Position numbers and translations under genes: made by a program. Shown here piece by piece: positions 31,828 through 40,415 of a stretch of 61,281 bases of DNA (positions within the stretch are counted from its first letter, which is position 1; each line of letters starts with the position of its first letter). The notes beneath the pieces are model-generated. The model was not told the origin of the DNA and made no database searches. It saw only the letters and a list, made by a program, of their open reading frames with translations. Origin of the DNA: Oscillospiraceae bacterium (GTDB lineage: Bacteria > Bacillota > Clostridia > Oscillospirales > Oscillospiraceae). The DNA is taken from assembly GCA_017447645.1 (NCBI GenBank), contig JAFSNA010000056.1, positions 1 through 61,281 on the forward strand, written 5' to 3'.

Positions 31828-32826
31828 TTATCCCCTGTGAAGCATGTCCGGGCCGACCGGGGTATAGAAGCGCGCGGCGACCTCGTCGGGATCGCGCGTC
31901 TCGGCGAGGATCCACATGATCTTCGCCAGCGCGGCCTCGCTGGTCATGTCGTAGGCCTCCAGCACGCCGCGATTTTCCTTGAGCCGGTGCCCGACGCTGT
32001 AGACCGACAGGTCCGAGCCCTCGTTCTGCACCTGTGTGGTGACGACGATATATTTCCCCGCCTCCGTATGGCGGCGGACCACCTCGAAGAGCGCGTCGTC
32101 GCTGTAAGAGGGCAGACCGCCCACGCCGAAGCACTCCATGATCACGGCGTCCTTGCGCGAGAGCAGGAAATCCATCAGCTCCACGTCGGTGCCGGGGATC
32201 ATTTTGATCAGTCCCACGTTAGCGTCGAGCGCCGCGGAAAAGAGCGGCGTCGGGGCGTATTCGCTCTCGATATAGCACAGCAGCCGCCCGTCCTGCAGCG
32301 TGCCGATGTCGGGGTAGTTGATGGACGAGAAGGCCGCGAAGCTCTTCGAGCAGGTCTTTCTCGCCCGGGTGCCGGTAATGACGCGGCCGGAAAAGACGAT
32401 GTTCACGCCGTGGATCTTCTCCGAGCAGGCGCAGGTGAAGGCGTCGGAGAGATTGATCTTCGAATCGGTCGAGTCGAAGCCGATCGGCTTCTGCGCGCCG
32501 GTGAGGATGATGGGCTTTTTCGCCCCGCGGATGAGATAGGACAGCGCGGCCGCGGTGTAGGCCATCGTGTCCGTGCCGTGGGAAATGACAAAGCCGTCGT
32601 AATGGCCGTAATGCTCGCAGATCGCGCCGGCGATGCGCAGGTAATGCGCGGGCGTGATGTTCGTCGAGTCTATGGAGAACAGCGACAGGCAGTCGACCTC
32701 GCACAGCGAGGAGATCGACGGGACCGCGCGCAGCAGCTGCGCGGGCGTGAGCTCGGGGCTCAGGCCGTCCGGCGTCATCTCCGAGGCGATGGTGCCGCCC
32801 GTTCCGATCATCAGGATGCGTTTCAT
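31828..32826 (-). CDS. Type I L-asparaginase
   Basis: A 332-residue asparaginase/glutaminase family enzyme. Active-site threonines are in TGGTIAS (about 8-14) and SHGTDTM (about 84-90), with the conserved lysine in the following strand. There is no signal peptide, so it is cytoplasmic (AnsA-like). Ribosome binding site GGGAGGAAC. Sits in a run of four same-direction genes starting at 33593. Confidence 0.93.
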   Translation of the reverse strand: MKRILMIGTGGTIASEMTPDGLSPELTPAQLLRAVPSISSLCEVDCLSLFSIDSTNITPAHYLRIAGAICEHYGHYDGFVISHGTDTMAYTAAALSYLIRGAKKPIILTGAQKPIGFDSTDSKINLSDAFTCACSEKIHGVNIVFSGRVITGTRARKTCSKSFAAFSSINYPDIGTLQDGRLLCYIESEYAPTPLFSAALDANVGLIKMIPGTDVELMDFLLSRKDAVIMECFGVGGLPSYSDDALFEVVRRHTEAGKYIVVTTQVQNEGSDLSVYSVGHRLKENRGVLEAYDMTSEAALAKIMWILAETRDPDEVAARFYTPVGPDMLHRG

Positions 32827-32843
32827 CTTCTGTTCCTCCCGTC

Positions 32844-33593
32844 TTACAGCCGCCGCGCGATCTCCAGCGCGAGCCGCAGTTTTTCCCGGTTATGGTTGGC
32901 CTCCGGCAGACCCTCGGGCGTGTAGCCGTCGGCGGAAAAGCTGTCGCCGGTCTCCAGAAAGGCATAGAGCGAAAAGCCGTGGAAATCGCAGACGGCCTGC
33001 ACCCCGGCGATCTCCATCTCCACGGCGAGGCAGCCCTCGGCGCGCCGCCGCGCGACCTGGCCGGCCGTCTCGCGCAGGAAGGCGTCCGTCGTCCAGACGC
33101 GGCCCTCGACGCAGGGGACGCCCAGCTCGCCGAAGAGCGCCGCGACCGTCCGGTGCCCGGGCACGGCGATGTAATCCGCCGGCGGGGCGTAGTGATAGGA
33201 CATGCCCTCGTCGCGGTAGGCCTCCGTCGGCAGGACATAGCGTCCCGCTGTCTTTTCCCGGTCCAGGCTCCCGGCGGAGCCGAAGAGGATGAAGCTCGTC
33301 GCGCCGCAGACCCAGTTGGCCTCGATGCAGTACTGCGCCGCCATCGTCGAGCCGACGGGGGACAGATAAAAGGCCAGCGGCCGCCCGTTGAGCTCAAAGC
33401 ACCAGATCGGCGTCTCGCCGTTGACGGAGACGATCACGCCGGCCCGGCGGCAGGGATGAAGGCTCAGCAGCTCGTCATGGAGCCGCCGCGAGAAGACGAG
33501 CAGGCAGCGCTCCGCCGCATGCCCCTGCTCGCCGTAAAAGTCCTCGAGCCGGATCAGGGCCTTCGTCCGGTCGTCAAAGGAATCGGTGATCAT
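32844..33593 (-). CDS. Nucleoside phosphorylase (uridine phosphorylase-like)
   Basis: A 249-residue protein with PNP/UDP-family features: VGSTMAAQYCIEAN-type segment, FILFGSAGSLD, and the base/ribose-binding block VEMEIAGVQAVC near the C terminus. First gene of the operon phosphorylase-asparaginase-two flavoproteins. GGAGGAA site before the ATG; promoter at 33626-33654. Confidence 0.88.
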   Translation of the reverse strand: MITDSFDDRTKALIRLEDFYGEQGHAAERCLLVFSRRLHDELLSLHPCRRAGVIVSVNGETPIWCFELNGRPLAFYLSPVGSTMAAQYCIEANWVCGATSFILFGSAGSLDREKTAGRYVLPTEAYRDEGMSYHYAPPADYIAVPGHRTVAALFGELGVPCVEGRVWTTDAFLRETAGQVARRRAEGCLAVEMEIAGVQAVCDFHGFSLYAFLETGDSFSADGYTPEGLPEANHNREKLRLALEIARRL

Positions 33594-33625
33594 GCGCCAT
33601 TCCTCCGCGTACGCTCATTTTCCTT

Positions 33626-33654
33626 ATTATACCGCCAAAGCGGTCTGACTGCAA
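33626..33654 (-). promoter_or_regulatory. Promoter of the nucleoside phosphorylase operon
   Basis: On the minus strand TTGCAG (33649-33654), 17-bp spacer, TATAAT (33626-33631). Confidence 0.82.
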
Positions 33655-33669
33655 CTTGCAATTGTGCTG

Positions 33670-33698
33670 TTGAATTATTCGCAAAAGGATGCTATTAT
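33670..33698 (+). promoter_or_regulatory. Promoter of the VTC-DUF4956 operon
   Basis: TTGAAT (33670-33675), 17-bp spacer, TATTAT (33693-33698). Transcription would begin near 33705, which excludes upstream start codons for the VTC gene and supports TTG at 33736. Confidence 0.78.
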
Positions 33699-33735
33699 TA
33701 TATGGTTAGCAAAAAGCAGGAGGGAGGAGAGCGCC

Positions 33736-34458
33736 TTGGGCGAGACCAAGCTGACCTTCAAGCGCATGGAAAAAAAGTATCTCCTCTCCCGCGAGCAGTA
33801 TGAAAAGCTGTTCTCCGCTCTGGAGGAGCATATCGAGCCGGATGTGTACTTCCGCAGCACCGTGTGCTCGCTCTACTATGACACCGACGACTTTTCGCTC
33901 ATCCGCCACTCCATCGAGGCGCCCGTCTACAAAGAGAAGCTGCGCCTGCGCAGCTACGGCGTCCCGGGCAGGGACGACACGGTGTTCATCGAGCTGAAAA
34001 AGAAGTACAAGGGCATGGTCTACAAACGGCGTCTCGCCATGGCGGCGGGGGACGCCGCGGCCTATCTTGCCGGCGAGGCGGCGCCGGAGGAGCGCTCGCA
34101 GATGACGAAGGAGATCGACTGGTTCCTCCGCCAGAACAAGGTCAGTCCCAAGGTCTTCATCGCCTGTGACCGCACGGCCTGGGTGGCGAGGGACGACCAT
34201 GAGCTGCGCATCACCTTCGACGAAAACCTTCGCTGGCGCGAAACGGAGCTCGACCTCACGCGCGGCAGCGCGGGCGAGAGCCTTACCGAGCCGGGCTGCG
34301 TGCTCATGGAGATCAAGATCCCCGGCACCGCGCCGCTCTGGCTGGCGCACCTGCTATCGGAGCAGGCTTTGTTTCCCACCGGCTTTTCCAAATACGGTAC
34401 CTGTTACAGGGACCATATCCTCGGCGAATACTTTAACGGAGTGATCGAGTGTGTTTAA
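33736..34458 (+). CDS. VTC-domain protein (polyphosphate polymerase-like, CYTH fold)
   Basis: A 240-residue protein with the triphosphate-tunnel blocks of VTC domains: RMEKKYLL near the start, SLYYDTDDF, EKLRLRSYG, FIELKKKYKG and the late LMEIKIPG. In yeast, Vtc4 makes polyphosphate; the bacterial role is unsettled. TTG at 33736 is chosen because a GGAGGGAGG site precedes it and the promoter lies just upstream. It overlaps the next gene by eight bases. Confidence 0.88.
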   Translation: MGETKLTFKRMEKKYLLSREQYEKLFSALEEHIEPDVYFRSTVCSLYYDTDDFSLIRHSIEAPVYKEKLRLRSYGVPGRDDTVFIELKKKYKGMVYKRRLAMAAGDAAAYLAGEAAPEERSQMTKEIDWFLRQNKVSPKVFIACDRTAWVARDDHELRITFDENLRWRETELDLTRGSAGESLTEPGCVLMEIKIPGTAPLWLAHLLSEQALFPTGFSKYGTCYRDHILGEYFNGVIECV

Positions 34459-35116
34459 TTGTGTGATCCCCAACGGCGTCATGAGCGTCTCCGTGTTTCT
34501 TATCTGTCTGCTCGGCGCGCTCGTGCTGGGCGTGCTGACCGCGCTGGTCTTTTCCTTCCGCACCGAGCACAGCGGCAACCTGCCCTTCGCGCTGGTGCTG
34601 GTGCCGCCGATCGTGACGCTGGTGATAATGATGGTCAACGGCAATATCGGCGCGGGCCTCGGCGTCGCGGGCGCCTTCTCGCTGATCCGTTTCCGCAGCG
34701 CCCCCGGCACCGCGCGCGAGCTCAGCGGCCTGTTCACCGGCACGGCGATCGGTCTGGCCTGCGGCATGGGCTACGTCGGCATCGCGGCGCTGTTCTTCCT
34801 CGTCGTGGCGCTCACGGTGATCGCGCTGACGCTGCTGCGCTTCGGAGAAAAGAGCCGCAGCTATCGCCACCTGCGCATCACGATCCCGGAGAACCTGGAC
34901 TACGACGGGCTCTTTGACGATCTGTTCGAGAAGTATACCGCCGAGCACGAGCTGCACAAGGTCAAGACCACCAACATGGGCACGCTCTATGAGCTGAGCT
35001 ATCACATCCACATCAAGGGCAGCGACGTCCCCAAGGAATTCCTCGACGAGCTTCGCTGCCGCAACGGCAATCTGAACATCGTGTGCGGGCGCGAGTCCGA
35101 CAAGGACATGCTTTGA
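34451..35116 (+). CDS. DUF4956 membrane protein
   Basis: A 221-residue protein with four membrane helices in the first 130 residues (about 12-35, 46-62, 68-80, 96-130) and a cytoplasmic C-terminal domain. Motif GAFSLIRFRSAPG is a DUF4956 hallmark. GTG start inside the end of the VTC gene. VTC and DUF4956 genes are commonly neighbours; a membrane channel or anchor for the VTC enzyme is inference. Confidence 0.88.
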   Translation: MFNCVIPNGVMSVSVFLICLLGALVLGVLTALVFSFRTEHSGNLPFALVLVPPIVTLVIMMVNGNIGAGLGVAGAFSLIRFRSAPGTARELSGLFTGTAIGLACGMGYVGIAALFFLVVALTVIALTLLRFGEKSRSYRHLRITIPENLDYDGLFDDLFEKYTAEHELHKVKTTNMGTLYELSYHIHIKGSDVPKEFLDELRCRNGNLNIVCGRESDKDML

Positions 35117-35118
35117 TT

Positions 35119-36627
35119 ATGAAGAAACTGAGTATCATCCTGCTCTGCCTTGCGCCGTGTCTCGGCGCGCTTTCCGGCTGCAGCGACATCGTGATCGACC
35201 CGTCGCCGACGGCGGGCGCTTCCGCCGCGGCGGCGACGCTGCCTCCCGACGCCATCGACCCCGCGCCCGACGACAGTCCCAAGGGCGCGGAGATCACGCT
35301 CGAGGGAACGGGCGCGCGCATCCACGGCGGCGGCGTGTCCGCCTCCGGCGGCGTCGTGACGATCTCCTCCCCGGGCAGCTATTCCGTCAAGGGCACGCTC
35401 AGCGACGGATGCATCATCGTCGACACCGGCGAGGTCAAGGGCGACGTCACGCTGACGCTGCGCGGCGCGGACATCACCTGTCTCAGCGGCCCGGCGATCC
35501 ATGTGATCGAGGCCAAAAACTTCGACCTGGTGCTCGAGAACGGGACGGAAAACCGTCTCGTCTCCGGCTCGGCCGATTCCATCCCGGACGAAAAGCAGAA
35601 CGGCGCGGCCCTCTTCTGCGAGGACGACCTTGACATCCTCGGCACCGGCTCGCTGGAGATCTTCGGCTATCTCAACAACGGCATCACCTGCAAGGACGAC
35701 CTGGACATCAAGGACGGCACGATCTCCGTCACGGCGGTCAACAACGGCGTCAAGGGCTCGGAATCCGTCGAGATCTTCGCCGGCAGCCTGACCGTCCGCG
35801 CCGGCAACGACGGCGTGAAGGCGACCTCCGCGAAAAAGGAGGGCAAGGGCTTTGTCTCGATCTCGGGCGGCACGATCGAAATCAGCGCGCTCGGCGACGG
35901 CATCTCGGCCGAGAGCGAGCTGACGGTCTCGGGCGGCGAGATCCGCATCACGACCACCGGAGAGAAGAACGAGCGGAGCTGCAAGGCGATCAAGGCCAAG
36001 ACCCTGCTCACGATCTCGGGCGGCACGCTCGTGCTCGCGTGCGAGGATCACGCTCTGCATTCCGCGGGCGACATGCTGCTCTCTGGCGGCACGCTCTCGA
36101 TCGTCTCCCACGCGGGCAAGGGCGTCTCCGCTCACGGCGCGCTGGAGCTGTCCGGCAGTATCCTCGACATTGAGGCGGGCAGCGACGGGATCGAGGCCGA
36201 GGAGTCGATCACGGTCTCCGGCGGCGAGATCCGCCTGCTTGCCGGGGCGGACGGCCTGAAGGCCGGCAGCAAGACCGGCTCGGGCGCGGGGACGCTTACG
36301 ATCGAGGGCGGCAGCGTCACGCTCAGCGCCTACGGCGATCCCTTCGACGCCAAGGGCGGAGCGGTGATCTCGGACGGCGTTTTCATCGGCGTCGGCAGCC
36401 CGAAGACGGCGCGGGGCTTTTCCGCGGAGAGCACGCAGCGCTCGCTGCTGTTTGCGCTCGGCGGCGCGAAGGACACGGCGGCCGAGGTAAAAACGGCCTC
36501 GGGCGAGAGCGTCGGTACGATCGAGGCCCGCTGCGGCTACACCTGCGCGATCTTCTCGGTCCCCGGTCTCACGTCCGGCAGCTACACGCTCAGCCTTGGC
36601 ACGCTCAGCGCGTCCGCGGAAGCGTAA
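35119..36627 (+). CDS. Cthe_2159-type carbohydrate-binding beta-helix lipoprotein
   Basis: A 502-residue lipoprotein: signal peptide with lipobox LSGC (C20), a linker, then a right-handed beta-helix of repeated short turns (many copies of ISGGTIEISALGDGI-like and LTVSGGEIRI-like rungs, about 60-450). Cthe_2159 proteins bind acidic polysaccharide and calcium. Starts two bases after the DUF4956 stop, so it belongs to that operon. The chain is anchored outside the membrane. Confidence 0.88.
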   Translation: MKKLSIILLCLAPCLGALSGCSDIVIDPSPTAGASAAAATLPPDAIDPAPDDSPKGAEITLEGTGARIHGGGVSASGGVVTISSPGSYSVKGTLSDGCIIVDTGEVKGDVTLTLRGADITCLSGPAIHVIEAKNFDLVLENGTENRLVSGSADSIPDEKQNGAALFCEDDLDILGTGSLEIFGYLNNGITCKDDLDIKDGTISVTAVNNGVKGSESVEIFAGSLTVRAGNDGVKATSAKKEGKGFVSISGGTIEISALGDGISAESELTVSGGEIRITTTGEKNERSCKAIKAKTLLTISGGTLVLACEDHALHSAGDMLLSGGTLSIVSHAGKGVSAHGALELSGSILDIEAGSDGIEAEESITVSGGEIRLLAGADGLKAGSKTGSGAGTLTIEGGSVTLSAYGDPFDAKGGAVISDGVFIGVGSPKTARGFSAESTQRSLLFALGGAKDTAAEVKTASGESVGTIEARCGYTCAIFSVPGLTSGSYTLSLGTLSASAEA

Positions 36628-36669
36628 AAAAGCGCTGCTCTCAGGGCCTTTTGTGAAAGGAGAACAAAA

Positions 36670-37503
36670 ATGTCTTATCCGAAAATCCTAACCATCCAGG
36701 ACATTTCCTGCGTCGGACAGTGCTCGCTGACCGTCGCGCTGCCGATCCTCTCGGCCGCGGGGACCGAGACCTGCATCCTGCCCTCTGCCGTGCTCTCGAC
36801 GCACACGGCGGGCTTTTCCGGCTTCACGGTGCGCGACCTGACCGAGGATATCCCCGCCATCGCGGCGCACTGGCGCAAAGAGAAGATCGCCTTTGACGCG
36901 GTCTATACGGGCTATCTCGGCTCGACCGAGCAGATCGCCTTTGTCCGGGACATTTTCGACACGCTGCTCAAGCCGGGCGGACTCACGATCGTCGATCCGG
37001 CGATGGCCGACAACGGCAAGCTCTATCCGGCCTTCGACGCCGCGTACGTCGAGGCGATGAAGAGCCTGGCCTTCGGGGCGGACATCATCCTGCCCAACAT
37101 CACCGAGGCCTGCTTCCTCACGGGCATGGAATACCGCGAGAGCTATGACGAGGGCTACATCGCCGCGCTGCTGGACCGTCTGAGCGCCGCCGGCGCGAAG
37201 ACGATCGTGCTCACCGGCGTGGGCTACGCCCCGGACAAGACCGGCGTGGTCGTGCGCGAGGGAGGCGAGACGCGCTATTATGAGCACCGGAAGATCGCCA
37301 AGGGCTGCCACGGCACGGGCGACGTGTACGCCTCCGCCTTCGTCGGCGCGCTGGAAAACGGCTTTGCCCCCTACGACGCCGCCGTGCTGGCCGCGGATTA
37401 TACCGTCGCGTGCATCGAAGTCACACAGGGCGATCCGGATCACTGGTACGGTGTGAAGTTCGAGCTGGAGCTGCCGAAGTTCATCCGCATGCTGGGGAAA
37501 TAA
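36670..37503 (+). CDS. Pyridoxamine/pyridoxal kinase
   Basis: A 277-residue ribokinase-superfamily enzyme of vitamin B6 salvage: start ILTIQDISCVGQCSLTVALP, segment PSAVLSTHTAGFSG, and the anion-hole region KGCHGTGDVYASAFVGAL with the catalytic aspartate. AAAGGAG site before the ATG. Monocistronic or a read-through member of the preceding operon (42-bp gap). Confidence 0.93.
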   Translation: MSYPKILTIQDISCVGQCSLTVALPILSAAGTETCILPSAVLSTHTAGFSGFTVRDLTEDIPAIAAHWRKEKIAFDAVYTGYLGSTEQIAFVRDIFDTLLKPGGLTIVDPAMADNGKLYPAFDAAYVEAMKSLAFGADIILPNITEACFLTGMEYRESYDEGYIAALLDRLSAAGAKTIVLTGVGYAPDKTGVVVREGGETRYYEHRKIAKGCHGTGDVYASAFVGALENGFAPYDAAVLAADYTVACIEVTQGDPDHWYGVKFELELPKFIRMLGK

Positions 37504-37512
37504 AGAGTGAAG

Positions 37513-37548
37513 AAACACCGCCGCAGGCTGCTGCCTGCGGCGGTGTTT
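37513..37548. terminator. Bidirectional terminator
   Basis: Perfect 16-bp arms (37513-37528 and 37533-37548) with TTTCTTTATTT to the right and A-rich flank to the left, between convergent genes. Confidence 0.88.
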
Positions 37549-37550
37549 CT

Positions 37551-38273
37551 TTATTTCAGCAGATCCGTCAGCGCCGCGATCTCCCGGCAGCTCTCCGGCA
37601 GCGGCGCGCCGCGCGGCGGCGACTGCCAGGTGTGGATATAGCGGCTCTCCATCCCGACGCTCTCCGCGCCGCAGATGTCCGCCGTCGGGTCGTTGCCGAC
37701 CATCAGCGCCTCCCGCGGCGATACGCCGGCGCGCTCCAAAGCCGCGCGGAAGAAGGCGGGGGATGGCTTGCGGCAGCCGAAATCGGAGGAGAGGAAGATC
37801 CCGTCGAAGGCCTCCGTGATCCCAAGCCTGTGCAGCTCCGGCATCGTGAAGCAGCTCTGCGCGTTGGACAGAAGAAAGATCCGCGCCCCCTGCCGCCGCA
37901 GCCCTTCGAGCGTCCGGCGCGCCCCCGGCATCAGCCGCGGCGCGCGGCGGAAGGAGAGCGCGCGGAACAGCACGGCCGTATCGGCGACGCGCCCGTCGTC
38001 AGCGGCCGCGCCCTTTTCCTCCAGCAGACGGCGGAAGACCTCCCGCAGCTCGATCTCGACGCCCTCCTCGCCCAGCTCCGGGCGCGCCGCGGCCAGCGCG
38101 GCCGTCTCCTCCGCGCAGAGGGCGAGATAGCGCTCCTTCAATTCGGCGCTTGTATAGGCCGCGCCGCAGAGAGACAGAAAATCGGCCGCGCCGCGCCAGA
38201 GCGAGGGCTTCCGCTCATCCGTCCGGATGTCGACGAGCGTGCCGTAGAGGTCAAAGAAATAGGTCCCGGCCAT
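37551..38273 (-). CDS. HAD family hydrolase
   Basis: A 240-residue haloacid-dehalogenase superfamily protein. Motif I is DLYGT (D8), with tyrosine where phosphatases often have the second aspartate, as in L-2-haloacid dehalogenases and some nucleotidases. Motif II is LLSNAQ, motif III a lysine in CRKPSP, and motif IV VGNDPTADICGA. ATG at 38273 lies two bases after the upstream membrane-protein stop. Confidence 0.9.
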   Translation of the reverse strand: MAGTYFFDLYGTLVDIRTDERKPSLWRGAADFLSLCGAAYTSAELKERYLALCAEETAALAAARPELGEEGVEIELREVFRRLLEEKGAAADDGRVADTAVLFRALSFRRAPRLMPGARRTLEGLRRQGARIFLLSNAQSCFTMPELHRLGITEAFDGIFLSSDFGCRKPSPAFFRAALERAGVSPREALMVGNDPTADICGAESVGMESRYIHTWQSPPRGAPLPESCREIAALTDLLK

Positions 38274-38275
38274 GC

Positions 38276-38920
38276 TCAGATGATCCCCAGCGGGATGAGC
38301 ACGAGCATCAGCAGCACGTCGACGGCCCACAGCACGCCGCAGAACTTCTTCTGGGTCGGCCTCTTCGCGTCGTAGATGAGGTAGGACGCGAGGAAGAAGG
38401 GGATATAGGTCGTGACGAACACGGGCAGGAAGCCCCACCACCTGTACACCCAGATGAAGGCCGGGGTGGAGGCCAGGAAGATCTCAAAGAGCGAGAAGCC
38501 CAGCGCCGAGCCGATCGCGAACACGATGCGGTTGTTGACGCCGAAGATCTTTTTGTTCTTGTCCTCCGGCAGCAGCTCGGCCGTGAAGCCGGCGATGGAG
38601 AACATCAGCGACAGCTCCCAGCACACGCCGACGAGGATGATCCAGCTCGTGCTCTCCGGCGAGACGTGCCAGAGCGCGTAGCCGGAGAAATGGCAGATCA
38701 CGGCGTTCATGATCTCATAGAACCAGTGCACGCCGTAAAGCGCGAGCGCGGCGAAGACCGCGTTCCATCGCTTGTCCCGGATGCGCGGGATCCACACCCC
38801 GCACACGACCAGTGCCAGCAGGGCGATGAAGGTCCAGTTGAAATGGTCGGTGCTGCGCACCGCGTCGATCGCAGCCTGAGCCGCTGCCTTGGCCGCCTCC
38901 GACCCGTCTCCCCAGAACAT
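38276..38920 (-). CDS. Polytopic membrane protein of unknown function
   Basis: A 214-residue protein with about six membrane helices (about 30-47, 55-75, 92-112, 131-148, 157-175, 194-213). The ATG at 38920 is preferred over the one seven codons upstream because an AAAGGAGG site fits only the former. No recognised family. Coupled to the HAD gene. Confidence 0.8.
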   Translation of the reverse strand: MFWGDGSEAAKAAAQAAIDAVRSTDHFNWTFIALLALVVCGVWIPRIRDKRWNAVFAALALYGVHWFYEIMNAVICHFSGYALWHVSPESTSWIILVGVCWELSLMFSIAGFTAELLPEDKNKKIFGVNNRIVFAIGSALGFSLFEIFLASTPAFIWVYRWWGFLPVFVTTYIPFFLASYLIYDAKRPTQKKFCGVLWAVDVLLMLVLIPLGII

Positions 38921-39003
38921 GGCAAAGCCTCCTTTGATCAAACGATAATAAATGGATAATTATTCCTGCCCGCCCGCGGCAGGGAGAGGGCGCGGAGACG
39001 CCC

Positions 39004-39291
39004 TCAGTCCTCGTCGCAGTCGAAGATCGTCTTTGCGGCGACGAGGCCGCCGTATTCGGCTTTCCAGCGCAGATGCGGCTCGGAGACGTCGTAGGCGGGG
39101 AGCGCGTCCCTGTCCATGTCCATGACGATCATCATATCATAGCGGTTCGACCGCTCGGAATTGGACAGGCGCACGTCGACGCCGCGGATGCCGGGAATGG
39201 AAAGCGTCTGGGCGAAAATGCCGCGGATCGGCTCCGCCAGCGCGCGGTAATCCGTCCCCTGCGTAAACTTCACGATGATGTAATGCTTCAT
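39004..39291 (-). CDS. Dabb family (stress-responsive alpha/beta barrel) protein
   Basis: A 95-residue protein with the Dabb fold: start MKHYIIVKF, then LSNSERSNRYDMMIVMDMD, and a late hydrophobic strand. Dimeric alpha/beta barrels of this type have varied roles. GAGGCAG site before the ATG. Confidence 0.88.
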   Translation of the reverse strand: MKHYIIVKFTQGTDYRALAEPIRGIFAQTLSIPGIRGVDVRLSNSERSNRYDMMIVMDMDRDALPAYDVSEPHLRWKAEYGGLVAAKTIFDCDED

Positions 39292-39398
39292 ACCTGCCTC
39301 CTTCGGGGCCCCCGCCCCGTCCTGCCGGCAGCTTCCGGCCTGGGGCGGAGAAGACGTCAGCCCTCTCCGGAAAAGGAGAGGGCTGATGCAGAATGATC

Positions 39399-40400
39399 TT
39401 ATGCTTTCAGACTGTTCTGCACGGCGACGGCGACGGCCACGGTCGCGCCGACCATGGGGTTGTTGCCCATGCCGAGGAAGCCCATCATCTCCACGTGAGC
39501 GGGGACGGAGGACGAGCCGGCAAACTGCGCGTCGGAGTGCATGCGGCCCATGGTGTCGGTCATGCCGTAGGAGGCGGGGCCGGCGGCCATGTTGTCCGGG
39601 TGCAGCGTGCGGCCGGTGCCGCCGCCGGAGGCCACGGAGAAGTACTTCTTGCCCTGCTCCACGCATTCCTTTTTGTAGGTGCCCGCCACCGGGTGCTGGA
39701 AGCGGGTGGGGTTGGTGGAGTTGCCGGTGATGGAGACGTCCACGCCCTCGAAGTGCATGATGGCCACGCCCTCGCGCACGTCGTCGGCGCCGTAGCAGCG
39801 CACGTTCGCGCGCTCGCCGGCGGAGTAGGGGATCTCGCGGACGACCTTCAGCTCGCCGGTGAAGTAATCGAACTGGGTCTGCACATAGGTAAAGCCGTTG
39901 ATGCGGGAAATGATCTGCGCGGCGTCCTTGCCCAGACCGTTGAGGATCACGCGCAGCGGCTGCCTGCGGACCTTGTTGGCGTTGCGGACGATGCCGATCG
40001 CGCCCTCGGCGGCGGCAAAGGACTCGTGTCCCGCCAGGAAGGCGAAGCACTTCGTCTCGTCGCCGAGCAGCATCGCGGCCAGATTGCCGTGGCCGATGCC
40101 GACCTTGCGGCTCTCGGCGACGGAGCCGTCGATACAGAAGCTCTGCAGGCCGATGCCGATATAGCGGGCGGCCTCCTCGGCGTTCTTCGCTCCGGCCTTC
40201 AGCGCGATCGCGGCGCCGACGCAGAAGGCCCAGCAGACGTTTTCAAAGCAGATGGGCTGGATGCCCTTGGCGATCTCGTAGGGGTCGAAGCCCGCGGCCT
40301 TGCAGATCTCGCGCGCCTCTTCCACGGAGGCGATGCCGTACTCGGCGAGCACGCCGTTGATCTTGCCGATCCGGCGGTCGTAGTTTTCAAATAATGCCAT
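39399..40400 (-). CDS. GGGtGRT family protein
   Basis: A 333-residue protein containing the name-giving block GGGTGRT (about 269-275) in SVASGGGTGRTLHPD, plus strongly conserved stretches such as GIGHGNLAAMLLGDE and GNSTNPTRFQHP. The family is found almost only in anaerobes beside a NifU-like scaffold gene, as here (15-bp gap). The reaction is not known. Conserved Cys residues (about 33, 51, 55, 59) could bind a cluster; this is inference. Confidence 0.9.
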   Translation of the reverse strand: MALFENYDRRIGKINGVLAEYGIASVEEAREICKAAGFDPYEIAKGIQPICFENVCWAFCVGAAIALKAGAKNAEEAARYIGIGLQSFCIDGSVAESRKVGIGHGNLAAMLLGDETKCFAFLAGHESFAAAEGAIGIVRNANKVRRQPLRVILNGLGKDAAQIISRINGFTYVQTQFDYFTGELKVVREIPYSAGERANVRCYGADDVREGVAIMHFEGVDVSITGNSTNPTRFQHPVAGTYKKECVEQGKKYFSVASGGGTGRTLHPDNMAAGPASYGMTDTMGRMHSDAQFAGSSSVPAHVEMMGFLGMGNNPMVGATVAVAVAVQNSLKA

Positions 40401-40415
40401 CGTCTTCCTCCTCCC

